64,000 bases of DNA from Ruminococcus sp. (GCA_021770655.1 JAETQO010000016.1:1-64000), one strand, 5' to 3'; shown: positions 41,649 to 51,263, counted from the first letter of the stretch. Numbers and translations: made by a program. The notes: generated by a model not told the origin, from the sequence alone.

Positions 41649-42043
41649 CTGCGAATATATGTCCTTTGTCTTTTTTGCTGTTTTAAATATCTGTGGGAAA
41701 AGCCGCCGAGCCAAAGTTAAATGATATAATTTTGTGCAAAAAAATTTTCATTTCCGCAACTTGTATTTCCAGGAAGAATTTGCACAACATATGGTAGCCG
41801 AAAAAAGCGAGTCCGTTTTTTGACTTCCGAAAGTCTGCAAATAGGCGATATATCAGAATTTTTACCGTTAGAATTGTTGTTGACAAATTCGTGCGATTGT
41901 GTTAATCTTAATATAGGTAATATGGGAATCTATACATAAATTTTTCGTCGGCTATGTGAAAATTCTCATTTTATCGTTTGTGTTTCTGTTAACTTTATGG
42001 GAAAACAGAAACCCGCACAGATTTCTGAAAGGGTGAATAAAAT
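41649..42043 (+). promoter_or_regulatory. Intergenic region and leader of the adhesin gene
   Basis: About 395 bp with no gene. A TTGACA at 41880-41885 is followed at 16-17 nt by TTAATC/TAATCT, a weak -10 box, giving a leader of about 130 nt. Nothing else could be recognised. Confidence 0.45.
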
Positions 42044-45000
42044 ATGGGAAGGAAAAAAAGACTTAGCTATAGGATATTATCGGTTATCCTGTCGCTTATG
42101 GTCGTTATTTCTACGGCGATACCGTCTTTGGCAGATGAAGGCAGCGGTGTTCCTGAATATAATAACGATGAAATACAAGCAATTAAAACGACAGGCTGTG
42201 AAGTCAAGATCAATGACAAAGATATTGTGGACGGTACCGAGCTGAGAACCGGAGATGCGGTAAAACTGAAATTCAATTGGACTATGTCCGATGAGATGAG
42301 TACGAAATATCCTTCGCCGGCAAAATTTGTTATCGACCTGAGCGATAAGCTGAAAGGCGTAACGATCGGCGATACGATACTGAATTCTGCTGAAACGGAC
42401 AAAGATCATAATCCGATAGCTCAGTATATAATCAAGGGACAAACGCTTACTGTCTATCTTCGTGCCGGCGGTAGTTTGAATAATAAGAACGGATATTGTA
42501 ATATTGACGGAGTAATCACGTTAAACGACGACGAGGTGAATGAAGACGGAAAGTTTACCTTGGAGTTCTTCGACAAGACCGTTCATCCGATCGCTACGGA
42601 CAGGATCCCGCAGGTCAATGATTGGAAATCCGCAGGAGAATTTAAATACGAAGACGGCGCATGGTATCAGTATTTTACCATAGGCGTACAAGGACAGAAT
42701 GCAAATTCCGATAATGTTATCATCAAGGACACTTTCCCCTCAGGCGAAAACTCTGTCTATGCCGGTTCGGTTCTTGAAGGTATTTCATATAAGGTGAACG
42801 ATATGGAATCCGCCGCACCTGAAGGAACGACTATCACCTATACGGAGGGAGAAAACTCCACAACGGCAAACATCAACATCGGTGAGCTTAAAAAGGGCGA
42901 TAAGGTCGAGATCACATATAAGCTGAAAATCAACGCTGATAAGGCACTTGATACCGACAGCTTAAAAACCAATAAGGTTAAAGTCGTTGACGAAAACGAC
43001 AAAGAGATCGGACTTTATCAGCCGGAGGCTAGCGCAAATCCGAGCCTGCCGACTGTAAGTAAAGACGGTGAACTTAACACAGAAAACAAAACGATCACTT
43101 GGACGATATATGTCGACGCAAATATTCTGGATAACGGCACGGACGGTTCCGAGGGATTTGTCGTTACAGATACTCTCGGTGATAAACTGGACGGCGAAGG
43201 ATTGGTAGATGCGGGCGCAACAGCCAACAGTGACGGAACATATACTATTCCTAAGGAGAAATTCACCTTAGGTGAAAACGGTTCCTATTCCTTTACTTAT
43301 ACCACCAAGGTTTCAGACGGCGCTCTGGATTCATTGACGGGCGCAAATTTCAAAAATGATATTTCCGTTAAGTTTGACGATGCGGATAAACCATATACTG
43401 CCGAAAAAGAAGTTACTTATAATCCCAAAAAGGACTATGTTGACAAGTATGTTGCTTCGGCAGAGGGAGATACCGTTACATGGTCGGTGAAGATTTCTGT
43501 TCCGGACATCGAGATTACCGGTATTACTCTTGAAGATTTTGCGAACGTATGGGTAGAAAATCAGGGAATGCAGGAGCTTGATCTTAACAGCTTTATTGTT
43601 ACCGACGGAGAAGGAAATGTCTGCACTTTCAGCGATGTGGCAGAAGTTGATACCAATAATTCCAATTCGTTATATTTCAAAATCAATCTTAAAGAATCTT
43701 TTATAAATGCAAACAAGGGCAAAGACGTAGTTTTCAGCTACAAAACCAATCTCAAAGGACAATCCACACAAACTTACCGCAATAAGGCGGATCTGAATAT
43801 TTCTTTGCCGGACGGTCCTATAAACGATTCCGATACAGCGGATTATACCAAAGAACTTTCTGCTGTAAAGAACGAAATGGATAATTTAGGAAATCTGGGT
43901 ATAAACTCAAGCGAATATAACTATCCTCTGGGCTGGAGCATTAAGATCGCTTCAACTAAGGGCAACCACTTTGTTGACGGTGATGTTATTACTATAACAG
44001 ATACTCTGCCTGAGCATTATGATTTTATTAACTCAAGTGTTAGATTGGGCTTTTCTAATAATTATCATTATGTAGGCTATGATGATAAGTACAAGTCAAT
44101 GGTTAACATAGCGGATATATCTACCGATGAAAGCGGTCGCCAGGTCGTAACTTTGAAAGTTACCCTTTCCGGTACGATTACCGTTTGGGATGAACAGGAA
44201 CATACAAATAAAGAAGTAAATGCGGCAGATGTGATGAATACGACCGGATATTATATGTCCGTTGCTTATGCTACTGCAATGGAAGATGATTATGCCGGCG
44301 AGTTCAGCATGAAAGAGGGCGCAAAATTTGATGCGACCAATAAGGCTGAGGTCAAGCTTGGTTCGGAGCTTATTGACGATACCGAATACACACAGTCGGT
44401 CACAAGCGTAACAAGCGACGTTGTAGACAAGTATTTTATGGGCAGTGAGAATACCGAAAACGGTAAGGTAGTTACCTATAAGGTAGAGATAAACAAGAAA
44501 AAACTTCAGCTCGGCGACGGTGAAAGTCCGTTGACCGCCGAGGACGTTTTCGGAAACAACCTTACCTATATTGAAGGCTCTGTTACGGGAATTTCCGCAG
44601 ACAGGGTGGAGTATGACCAAAAGACCAAAACCTTAAAATTTACTCTTGAAGATAAGACCGCATATACTATTGAGTATAAAGCAAGGGTAAAGCTTGTAAG
44701 CCCGGATATAACGCTTACGGACGAGGAAAAGCAAGCGCTTTTCGGAAATACCGTAACAGTATCGGGTAAGGGCGGAAACAAGACCAACAAGGGCGTCTGC
44801 CTTTCCGACAATATTTTCAAGGCGGACGCAGGATTTAGTTACGATACTGAGAAAACCTATGTTAATATCATAGGTACAAAAACATGGGCGGATCAGGGCA
44901 ACGAGGATAAGAGACCTGAAACCATAAGCTTTATTCTTACTCAGACAAAGGCGGACAGCGAAGGAATTGTCACAAGTGTTGACATTCATAAGACTGTTAG

Positions 45001-47125
45001 TCCTGAATTTGAGCTTGACGGATATACATGGAAGTATGCTATTATCGGTCTTATAGCAAAGGATAATTTAACCGGCGATAAGTATACTTATTCTATTAAG
45101 GAAGTAAGCGTTGACGGCTACAGCGTAAGCTATGAGTCGGATACTGAAAACATAACCAACGGTACCGACCGGGAAGTAATTGAAAAGGAACTGGATCTTA
45201 CAAACACATACAACGGAGTTGAAATGATCTCCGTTGAAGGTACAAAGACATGGGAAGGCGACAGTAAGGCGGTTAGACCTTCTGCCGACCGGGTTAAACT
45301 TTCTCTTTACGCAAACGGAGAAAAGGTTGACAACGCCAAGTATGAGTGGACAGACAACGGTAACGACACGTGGTCGTATGTATTTGAAAATCTCCCCAAG
45401 GAGAACGATAACGGTGATGTTATCATCTATACGGTAAAGGAAGACGCTGTTGACGGCTACTTTGCAAAGTATGACGGCAGCAACATTACAAACGTTTATA
45501 ATGTTACGAGCGTGTCCGGCGAAAAGACATGGGACGACGACAGCGACAAAGCGGGAGTAAGACCTACTGTGCTCAGCGTTATCCTCAGTGCAAACGGAAA
45601 TGTTACAAACGAAACGGCAATATGGGACAAGCATAATGACGGCGATACATGGTCATACACTTTCAGCAATCTTCCTAAGTATGACGAAAACGGCGAGCTT
45701 ATCAAATATACAGTCGAGGAAACAGTTCCCGACGGATATGTTCAGAGCGAAAAGAGTGCAGACGGACTGAGCTTTACAAATAAAACAACATCTGTAAAGA
45801 TACTCAAGACAAATGAAGCAGGAAAGCCTTTGGCAGGCGCGGCTTTAGAAGTGCTGGATCAGAACGATAAGGTGGTTGACAGCTGGGTATCAGACAGCGA
45901 AGCTCACGAGACAAACGGTCTGAAAGTGGGAGAAAAATATACGCTTAAAGAAACCAAAGCCCCCGACGGCAGTACAATCGCTGTAAATAAGGACTTTACT
46001 GTTCCTGAAAGCGGAGTTGCAGAGGTCACAATGAAAGACGGTATTACTAAGGTAAGAGTTACCAAGACCGCAAGCGACACGGGCAAACCGTTGGCAGGCG
46101 CAGTTCTTCAGATCAAGGACAGTACCGGAAAAGTAGTCGAGGAATGGACGACTACTGATGAGAACAATCCTTATGAGTTCAACGGCAGATTTATTGCCGG
46201 AGCAAAGTACACTCTTCACGAGGTTTCCGCTCCCGAAGGCTATAAGGTAGCCGAGGATATTGATTTTACGGTAAATACAGACGGAATGGTAAACGATCTG
46301 GTTATGTCTGATATTAAGATTGAGGTAGAGCCACCGAAGCCGGATTCATCTGAAATCGAGTCTTCCAGCGAAGTTGTTTCAGAGGTAGAATCCTCAGCGC
46401 CTGAGTCATCTGAGCCTGAATCCTCAGCGCCTGAGTCATCCGAGCCTGAATCCTCAGCACCCGAGTCATCCAAGCCTGAATCCTCAGCGCCTGAGTCGTC
46501 CGAGCCTGAATCCTCAGCGCCCGAGTCATCAGAGCCTGAGTCCTCAGCGCCTGAGTCATCTGAGCCTGAGTCCTCAGCACCGGAGTCATCAGAGCCTGAG
46601 TCCTCAGCACCTGAGTCATCCGAGCCTGAATCCTCAGCGCCCGAGTCGTCCGAGCCTGAGTCCTCAGCACCCGAGTCGTCCGAGCCTGAGTCCTCAGCAC
46701 CTGAGTCGTCTGAGCCTGAGTCCTCAGCACCCGAGTCGTCCGAGCCTGAGTCCTCAGCGCCCGAGTCGTCCGAGCCTGAGTCCTCAGCACCTGAGTCGTC
46801 CGAGCCTGAGTCCTCAGCACCTGAGTCATCCGAGCCTGAATCCTCAGTGCCCGAGTCATCCGAGGTGGAATCTTCTGAGCCTGAATCCTCCGAGGTGGAG
46901 TCTTCCGAACTTGATTCCTCAGACGTGGATTCATCTTCAACATCAGATTCTTCTTCAAGCTCTTCTGCAAGCAGTTCTTCGGCTTTGAAAACAAGCTCAA
47001 AGGCATCCGATGAATCAAGCAGTAAGACGCCGAATACAGGTCTTGCAGGCGGCGCATTCGCTACTGCGGCACTGGCTCTTGCGGCGGTAGTTGCAACCAA
47101 CAGAAAAAACAGCAAGGACGAATAA
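42044..47125 (+). CDS. Large cell-wall-anchored adhesin with CnaB and SpaA domains and a Ser/Pro/Glu repeat stalk
   Basis: A 1693-residue surface protein. A signal peptide (1-31) is followed by an N-terminal adhesive region (about 40-935) of several Cna-A/DUF11-like beta modules, for example KKGDKVEITYKLKI and VVTDTLGDKL. Three CnaB modules (about 940-1050, 1060-1153, 1155-1247), each starting like GTKTW, and two SpaA modules (about 1249-1335 and 1336-1430, ILKTNEAGKPLAGA and VTKTASDTGKPLAG) are probably stiffened by isopeptide bonds. An ESSAPESSEP stalk (about 1450-1610) and a Ser-rich linker precede the sorting signal TPNTG, a helix and a KNSKDE tail (about 1661-1693). TPNTG is not LPXTG. 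GAAAGGGTG precedes the ATG. No sortase gene is adjacent. Confidence 0.9.
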   Translation: MGRKKRLSYRILSVILSLMVVISTAIPSLADEGSGVPEYNNDEIQAIKTTGCEVKINDKDIVDGTELRTGDAVKLKFNWTMSDEMSTKYPSPAKFVIDLSDKLKGVTIGDTILNSAETDKDHNPIAQYIIKGQTLTVYLRAGGSLNNKNGYCNIDGVITLNDDEVNEDGKFTLEFFDKTVHPIATDRIPQVNDWKSAGEFKYEDGAWYQYFTIGVQGQNANSDNVIIKDTFPSGENSVYAGSVLEGISYKVNDMESAAPEGTTITYTEGENSTTANINIGELKKGDKVEITYKLKINADKALDTDSLKTNKVKVVDENDKEIGLYQPEASANPSLPTVSKDGELNTENKTITWTIYVDANILDNGTDGSEGFVVTDTLGDKLDGEGLVDAGATANSDGTYTIPKEKFTLGENGSYSFTYTTKVSDGALDSLTGANFKNDISVKFDDADKPYTAEKEVTYNPKKDYVDKYVASAEGDTVTWSVKISVPDIEITGITLEDFANVWVENQGMQELDLNSFIVTDGEGNVCTFSDVAEVDTNNSNSLYFKINLKESFINANKGKDVVFSYKTNLKGQSTQTYRNKADLNISLPDGPINDSDTADYTKELSAVKNEMDNLGNLGINSSEYNYPLGWSIKIASTKGNHFVDGDVITITDTLPEHYDFINSSVRLGFSNNYHYVGYDDKYKSMVNIADISTDESGRQVVTLKVTLSGTITVWDEQEHTNKEVNAADVMNTTGYYMSVAYATAMEDDYAGEFSMKEGAKFDATNKAEVKLGSELIDDTEYTQSVTSVTSDVVDKYFMGSENTENGKVVTYKVEINKKKLQLGDGESPLTAEDVFGNNLTYIEGSVTGISADRVEYDQKTKTLKFTLEDKTAYTIEYKARVKLVSPDITLTDEEKQALFGNTVTVSGKGGNKTNKGVCLSDNIFKADAGFSYDTEKTYVNIIGTKTWADQGNEDKRPETISFILTQTKADSEGIVTSVDIHKTVSPEFELDGYTWKYAIIGLIAKDNLTGDKYTYSIKEVSVDGYSVSYESDTENITNGTDREVIEKELDLTNTYNGVEMISVEGTKTWEGDSKAVRPSADRVKLSLYANGEKVDNAKYEWTDNGNDTWSYVFENLPKENDNGDVIIYTVKEDAVDGYFAKYDGSNITNVYNVTSVSGEKTWDDDSDKAGVRPTVLSVILSANGNVTNETAIWDKHNDGDTWSYTFSNLPKYDENGELIKYTVEETVPDGYVQSEKSADGLSFTNKTTSVKILKTNEAGKPLAGAALEVLDQNDKVVDSWVSDSEAHETNGLKVGEKYTLKETKAPDGSTIAVNKDFTVPESGVAEVTMKDGITKVRVTKTASDTGKPLAGAVLQIKDSTGKVVEEWTTTDENNPYEFNGRFIAGAKYTLHEVSAPEGYKVAEDIDFTVNTDGMVNDLVMSDIKIEVEPPKPDSSEIESSSEVVSEVESSAPESSEPESSAPESSEPESSAPESSKPESSAPESSEPESSAPESSEPESSAPESSEPESSAPESSEPESSAPESSEPESSAPESSEPESSAPESSEPESSAPESSEPESSAPESSEPESSAPESSEPESSAPESSEPESSAPESSEPESSVPESSEVESSEPESSEVESSELDSSDVDSSSTSDSSSSSSASSSSALKTSSKASDESSSKTPNTGLAGGAFATAALALAAVVATNRKNSKDE
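46391..46870 (+). repeat. Sixteen 30-bp tandem repeats in the adhesin gene
   Basis: Sixteen consecutive 30-bp units starting TCCTCAGCGCCTGAGTCATC encode (S/E)SSAPESSEPE-type decapeptides. Unit length never changes, while wobble positions vary (GCG/GCA, TCA/TCG, GAA/GAG). One unit has Lys for Glu, and the last has Val and ends in EVE. The array can shorten or lengthen the stalk without a frameshift. Confidence 0.95.
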
Positions 47126-47145
47126 TTAAATATTGAATGATATTT

Positions 47146-47182
47146 TCCGCCGCACTCTGTTTGGAGTGCGGCGGATTTTTTG
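47146..47182 (+). terminator. Terminator of the adhesin gene
   Basis: CCGCCGCACTC / GAGTGCGGCGG arms followed by six T residues. Confidence 0.9.
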
Positions 47183-47301
47183 TGTTGAAAGAGAAAACAG
47201 TCTTTTTTATAAAATCAAGGGTTTGTAATGATTTGTAATCAAATTCGGCAATGTGCTGATTTTAAACAGTAAAATTTGTAGAAAATTTTCTCCGGCCGCT
47301 C

Positions 47302-47329
47302 TTGACTTATACAACCAATGTGGTATAAT
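47302..47329 (+). promoter_or_regulatory. Promoter of nrdD-nrdG
   Basis: TTGACT (47302-47307), a 16-nt spacer and TATAAT (47324-47329). The start of transcription is predicted near 47336, immediately before the first NrdR-like box. Confidence 0.8.
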
Positions 47330-47337
47330 AATAAATG

Positions 47338-47384
47338 TTCAACATTATGTTGTTAAGCGAAAAGGCGACTACAATATATAGTGG
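47338..47384 (+). promoter_or_regulatory. Two NrdR-box-like sites upstream of nrdD
   Basis: The sequence ACAATATATAGTG within 47369-47384 matches 13 of 16 positions of the NrdR box (ACACWATATATWGTGT). A second, weaker palindrome CAACATTATGTTG (47340-47352) is centred about 31 bp away, i.e. three helical turns, the spacing usual for paired NrdR sites. Confidence 0.7.
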
Positions 47385-47415
47385 TTGAACACAATGCTTG
47401 AAGGGATGGTTATAA

Positions 47416-49575
47416 GTGAAGATAATTAAGAGAAGCGGCGCGGAAAATGTGTTTGACAGGGTAAAGATAGAAAACGCCGTAAGGAAAGCCAACATTACAG
47501 TAGAGGAAAAGGACAGACTTTCGGAAGATGAAATAAAAGAGATCGCACTTAATATGGAGAATAAGTGTTTTAATATGAACAGAGCTATGGACGTTGAGAC
47601 CATTCAGGACTGGGTCGAGGCGGACATTATGCGTCATGGTAAATATACTGTTGCAAAACATTATATCACCTATCGCTATGAGCGTTCTATTGTAAGACAG
47701 GCTAATACCACCGATAAGCAGATTCTTTCACTGCTGAATTTCGAGAATGAGGAAGTAAAGCAGGAAAATTCAAATAAAAATCCTACGGTCAATTCCGTGC
47801 AGAGAGACTATATGGCAGGCGAGGTAAGCAAGGATATTACCAAAAGATTTCTTCTGCCGGACGATATAGTCGAGGCTCACGAAAAGGGCATAATCCATTT
47901 TCACGACGCCGATTATTTTGCTCAGCATATGCATAACTGCTGTCTGGTAAATCTTGAGGATATGCTCCAGAACGGTACGGTCATAAGCGAGGTCATGATC
48001 GAAAAGCCCCACAGCTTTTCCACCGCCTGCAATATCGCTACTCAGAGTATAGCGCAGATCGCGTCATCTCAGTACGGCGGACAGAGCATCACTCTTTCTC
48101 ATCTTGCTCCCTTTGTACAGATATCCAGAGATAAGTACCGCAGAGAGGTGAGAAAGGAATTTGACAATCAGAATATCAAGGTTGACGAAAATACTATAAA
48201 CAATATCGCCGAAATGAGAGTAAAGGCTGAGATCGTTCAGGGCGTTCAAATGATACAGTATCAGGTCATCACTCTTATGACTACCAACGGTCAGGCTCCT
48301 TTCGTTACCGTGTTTATGTATCTTGACGAAGTACCGGAGGGGCAGACAAGAGATGACCTTGCGGCAATTATCGAGGAAATGCTCAGACAGAGGATACAGG
48401 GCGTAAAGAATGAAAAGGGCGTATATGTTACTCCTGCGTTTCCTAAGCTTATCTACGTTCTTGAGGAGGATAACGTAAGAGAGGGAACAAGGTATTGGGA
48501 GCTTACAAAGCTTGCGGCAAAATGCACCGCAAAAAGAATGGTTCCCGACTATATAAGCGAGAAGATAATGAAAAAACTCAAGCAGGGCTATTGCTATCCC
48601 TGCATGGGCTGTCGTTCATTCCTTACCGTTTATCATGACGAGGAGGGTAAGCCCAAGTTCTACGGACGATTCAATCAGGGCGTTGTTACCCTTAACCTTG
48701 TGGACATTGCCTGCTCTTCCGGCAGGGATATGGATAAATTCTGGAAGATCTTTGACGAAAGGCTTGAGCTTTGCAGAAGAGCGCTTATGCTCAGACACGA
48801 AAGACTTAAAGGCACTCCGTCGGACGTTGCGCCGATCCTCTGGCAGAACGGTGCGCTGGCAAGACTTAAAAAGGGAGAGACTATCGACAAGCTCCTTTAC
48901 GGAGGTTATTCCACTATTTCTCTTGGCTATGCGGGCTTGTGCGAGTGTGTAAGATATATGACAGGCAAATCCCATACGGATTCCGAGGCTACGCCCTTTG
49001 CACTGGAGGTTATGCAGTATCTTAACGACGCCTGCGCCAAGTGGAGAGCTGAAACAAATATAGATTTCAGCCTTTACGGCACTCCGCTGGAATCCACTAC
49101 ATATAAGTTTGCAAGATGCTTACAGGAGCGTTTCGGTATGATCGAAGGCGTTACGGACAGAAACTACATTACAAACAGTTATCATATCCATGTTACCGAA
49201 AATATCGACGCATTCGATAAGCTTAGCTTTGAATCTCAGTTCCAGGCGCTTTCTCCGGGAGGAGCGATAAGCTATGTTGAAGTTCCTAATATGCAGAACA
49301 ATATTGACGCAGTGCTTGCGGTAATGCAGCATATTTACGACAATATTATGTATGCCGAGCTTAATACCAAGAGCGATTACTGCCAGATCTGCGGCTATGA
49401 CGGAGAGATCAGCATAGTCGAGGACGACGGAAAGCTTGTGTGGGAGTGTCCGAACTGCGGAAACCGCGATCAGAACACAATGAACGTAGCAAGAAGAACC
49501 TGCGGATACATCGGAACTCAGTTCTGGAATCAGGGAAGAACTCAGGAGATCAAGGAAAGAGTTATGCACCTGTGA
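47416..49575 (+). CDS. nrdD: Anaerobic ribonucleoside-triphosphate reductase
   Basis: A 719-residue class III reductase that converts ribonucleotides to deoxyribonucleotides under anaerobic conditions using a glycyl radical. The N-terminal ATP cone (about 1-95) starts with KIIKRSGAENVFDRVKIENA. The catalytic barrel follows, with HDADYF, GQSITLSHLAPFV and the cysteines around KQGYCYPCMGCRSFLT. A C-terminal zinc site CQICGYDG...CPNCG and the radical loop RTCGYIGT (Gly about 697) close the protein. The start is GTG 47416, preceded by AAGGGATGG. nrdG follows 92 bp downstream, after a hairpin. Regulation by NrdR is inferred from two box-like sites. Confidence 0.96.
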   Translation: MKIIKRSGAENVFDRVKIENAVRKANITVEEKDRLSEDEIKEIALNMENKCFNMNRAMDVETIQDWVEADIMRHGKYTVAKHYITYRYERSIVRQANTTDKQILSLLNFENEEVKQENSNKNPTVNSVQRDYMAGEVSKDITKRFLLPDDIVEAHEKGIIHFHDADYFAQHMHNCCLVNLEDMLQNGTVISEVMIEKPHSFSTACNIATQSIAQIASSQYGGQSITLSHLAPFVQISRDKYRREVRKEFDNQNIKVDENTINNIAEMRVKAEIVQGVQMIQYQVITLMTTNGQAPFVTVFMYLDEVPEGQTRDDLAAIIEEMLRQRIQGVKNEKGVYVTPAFPKLIYVLEEDNVREGTRYWELTKLAAKCTAKRMVPDYISEKIMKKLKQGYCYPCMGCRSFLTVYHDEEGKPKFYGRFNQGVVTLNLVDIACSSGRDMDKFWKIFDERLELCRRALMLRHERLKGTPSDVAPILWQNGALARLKKGETIDKLLYGGYSTISLGYAGLCECVRYMTGKSHTDSEATPFALEVMQYLNDACAKWRAETNIDFSLYGTPLESTTYKFARCLQERFGMIEGVTDRNYITNSYHIHVTENIDAFDKLSFESQFQALSPGGAISYVEVPNMQNNIDAVLAVMQHIYDNIMYAELNTKSDYCQICGYDGEISIVEDDGKLVWECPNCGNRDQNTMNVARRTCGYIGTQFWNQGRTQEIKERVMHL

Positions 49576-49596
49576 CTGTAAAATATTGAACAGCAA

Positions 49597-49643
49597 ATAA
49601 GCCCGCCTGTTTTCGCCGATGATACGGCGCAGACGGGCTGTGC
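49597..49643 (+). promoter_or_regulatory. Hairpin between nrdD and nrdG
   Basis: AGCCCGCCTG / CAGACGGGCT arms with an inner CGCCG / CGGCG pairing. There is no T-run, so it is more likely an mRNA-processing or expression-ratio element than a terminator. Confidence 0.55.
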
Positions 49644-49667
49644 CGTATCGCTGTGAGGAGGTAAAAA

Positions 49668-50195
49668 ATGAACTACTGTGAAATAAAAAAGACGGACATT
49701 GCCGACGGTACGGGTGTACGTGTATCGTTGTTCGTGTCGGGTTGCCGTCATCACTGCAAAGGCTGTTTTCAGCCTGAAACATGGGCGTTCGACGCAGGAA
49801 AACTCTTTACGGAACAGATCTCCGACGATATAATCGAGGCTCTGTCAAAAAGCTATATAAAAGGACTTACCCTGCTTGGCGGAGAACCTATGGAGCCGGA
49901 AAATCAGCCTGAGCTTGTAAAGCTTTTAAGGCGAGTCAAAGCCGAACTTCCCGGTAAAGATATCTGGTGCTATACAGGCTGTACCCTCGAAAAAGACCTT
50001 CTGCCGGGAGCAAAGTCGGCTTACAGAACAAACTGCACCGATGAAATGCTCAGTCTTATAGACGTTCTGGTAGACGGTGAGTTTGTAGAAGAAAAGAAGA
50101 ACATCTCTCTTCAATTCAGAGGCTCCGAAAATCAGCGTATCCTACGCCGAACCGAAAAAGAATGGAAAGAGTTAGGAGTTAGGAGTGAGGAATGA
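49668..50195 (+). CDS. nrdG: Anaerobic ribonucleotide reductase activating protein
   Basis: A 175-residue radical-SAM enzyme that installs the glycyl radical in NrdD. The cluster motif is CRHHCKGC near residue 26-33. GGEP (GLTLLGGEPM) and TGCTLEKDLLPG fit the family. The normal protein should end shortly after FRGSENQRILRR. The last dozen residues, KELGVRSEE, are encoded by GTTAGGAGTGAGGA-type heptamer repeats, so the C-terminus has been modified by a repeat. A GAGGAGG site lies 6 nt before the ATG. Confidence 0.93.
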   Translation: MNYCEIKKTDIADGTGVRVSLFVSGCRHHCKGCFQPETWAFDAGKLFTEQISDDIIEALSKSYIKGLTLLGGEPMEPENQPELVKLLRRVKAELPGKDIWCYTGCTLEKDLLPGAKSAYRTNCTDEMLSLIDVLVDGEFVEEKKNISLQFRGSENQRILRRTEKEWKELGVRSEE

Positions 50196-50401
50196 TTGGC
50201 AAAGGCTCTGCTTTGCCATTCTTCTCATAAATTGAATAATCAACAAAAATTGCGCCTTGAAACAGGTAGTCAGTTTGTGTTAATCACACGAAATTGACAG
50301 CCTATTTCAAGGCGCAAATATTTTTTTATATTAAAACCTTTAGTCAACAAACAGAAGTGGCGGATCTGTCAATAATTCCTCACTCCTCACTCCTCATTCA
50401 C
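50165..50401. repeat. Composite element bounded by inverted GGAGTGAGGAAT heptamer repeats
   Basis: Left end 50168-50194 (GAGTTAGGAGTTAGGAGTGAGGAA) and right end about 50378-50400 (ATTCCTCACTCCTCACTCC) are inverted copies of 7-bp tandem units. Inside is a long near-perfect hairpin, 50250-50317. Confidence 0.65.
50250..50317. terminator. Long bidirectional terminator-like hairpin between nrdG and spo0A
   Basis: TTGCGCCTTGAAA (50250-50262) / TTTCAAGGCGCAA (50305-50317) with further inner pairing. It is flanked by ATATTTTTTT on the plus side and by a T-run on the minus side, so it can end both convergent transcripts. Confidence 0.75.
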
Positions 50402-50404
50402 AAC

Positions 50405-51187
50405 TTACACTGCCATGGTGGTTTTGAATTTAAGACTGATCTTGTCGGCGATAAGAGCAATAAATTCGCTGTTTGTGGGCTTGCCCTTGCCTGTGTTTAT
50501 CGTGTAGCCGAAAAAGCCGTTGAGTGTGTCAATGTCGCCTCTGTCCCAAGCGATCTCAATTGCATGACGGATCGCTCTTTCTACTCTTGACGGAGTGGTG
50601 GCGAATTTTTTAGCAACAGCAGGATATAATAGCTTTGTAACGCTTTCCAGCATTTCTTTGTCGTTTACCGACTGAATGATCGCTTCGCGAAGATAGTGAT
50701 AACCCTTGATGTGCGCCGGTACGCCGATCTGATGAATGATGTCCGTTACGATTATCTCTAAGTTCACGCTCTGCTTCTGCTTTCCGAAAACGCTGTCGGA
50801 GGAAATGTCCGTGTCAATGTCAAGCATGGATTTGATTCTCTCGCCCAGTATCTTCACGTCAAAAGGCTTGAGCATAAAATAGGAAGCGCCTGCGTTCATC
50901 ACCTGTGTTTCGATAAAGGAATTTTCATAAGCGCTCGTTACAATGAAAAGCGGCTTTTTATATGAAGACCCCTGAATCTTTCTGATAAGCTCAATTGCGT
51001 CAAGACTCGGCATAACAGCGTCTGTTATTACAACGTCCGGCTGTTCGTTCTTTATTGCGTCGTAAATCGTCAAGCCGTCCTTCGGCCTTGTTATTACAAA
51101 AAAGCCCATAGCCCTTAATGATGATGCGCAGGATACGCCGTACTGTGCTGAGTCGTCACCGATAAGAATTTTGATTTTGTTTGTCAT
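50405..51187 (-). CDS. spo0A: Sporulation master regulator Spo0A
   Basis: A 260-residue response regulator that controls entry into sporulation. The receiver domain (1-120) has the acidic pair in IGDD and the phosphorylation site Asp56 in TDAVMPSLD; the glycine usually following in MPxxDG is absent (DAIEL). The conserved DNA-binding domain (about 150-260) shows [36 protein letters not shown] and [12 protein letters not shown] 51187 lies 8 nt after GGAGG; two earlier ATGs are too close to or before it. The order spoIVB-spo0A is the same as in Bacillus. Candidate 0A boxes upstream suggest autoregulation. Confidence 0.95.
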   Translation of the reverse strand: MTNKIKILIGDDSAQYGVSCASSLRAMGFFVITRPKDGLTIYDAIKNEQPDVVITDAVMPSLDAIELIRKIQGSSYKKPLFIVTSAYENSFIETQVMNAGASYFMLKPFDVKILGERIKSMLDIDTDISSDSVFGKQKQSVNLEIIVTDIIHQIGVPAHIKGYHYLREAIIQSVNDKEMLESVTKLLYPAVAKKFATTPSRVERAIRHAIEIAWDRGDIDTLNGFFGYTINTGKGKPTNSEFIALIADKISLKFKTTMAV

Positions 51188-51263
51188 TGTCATTTCCTCC
51201 ATGCTATATTTTGTCATATTTGTAAGGGAGATTTTATCTTAACCTCTTCCTTTCACAATCAAT

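Noticed and set aside
46314-47057. Second antisense open frame of 247 codons rich in Arg, Thr and Gln
   Set aside because: Another frame of the same repeat array, with no start signals.
46240-47115. Antisense open frame of 291 codons with DSGAEDSGSD repeats
   Set aside because: It is the mirror of the 30-bp adhesin repeat array. The absence of stops follows from the repeat codons; no promoter or ribosome binding site is present.
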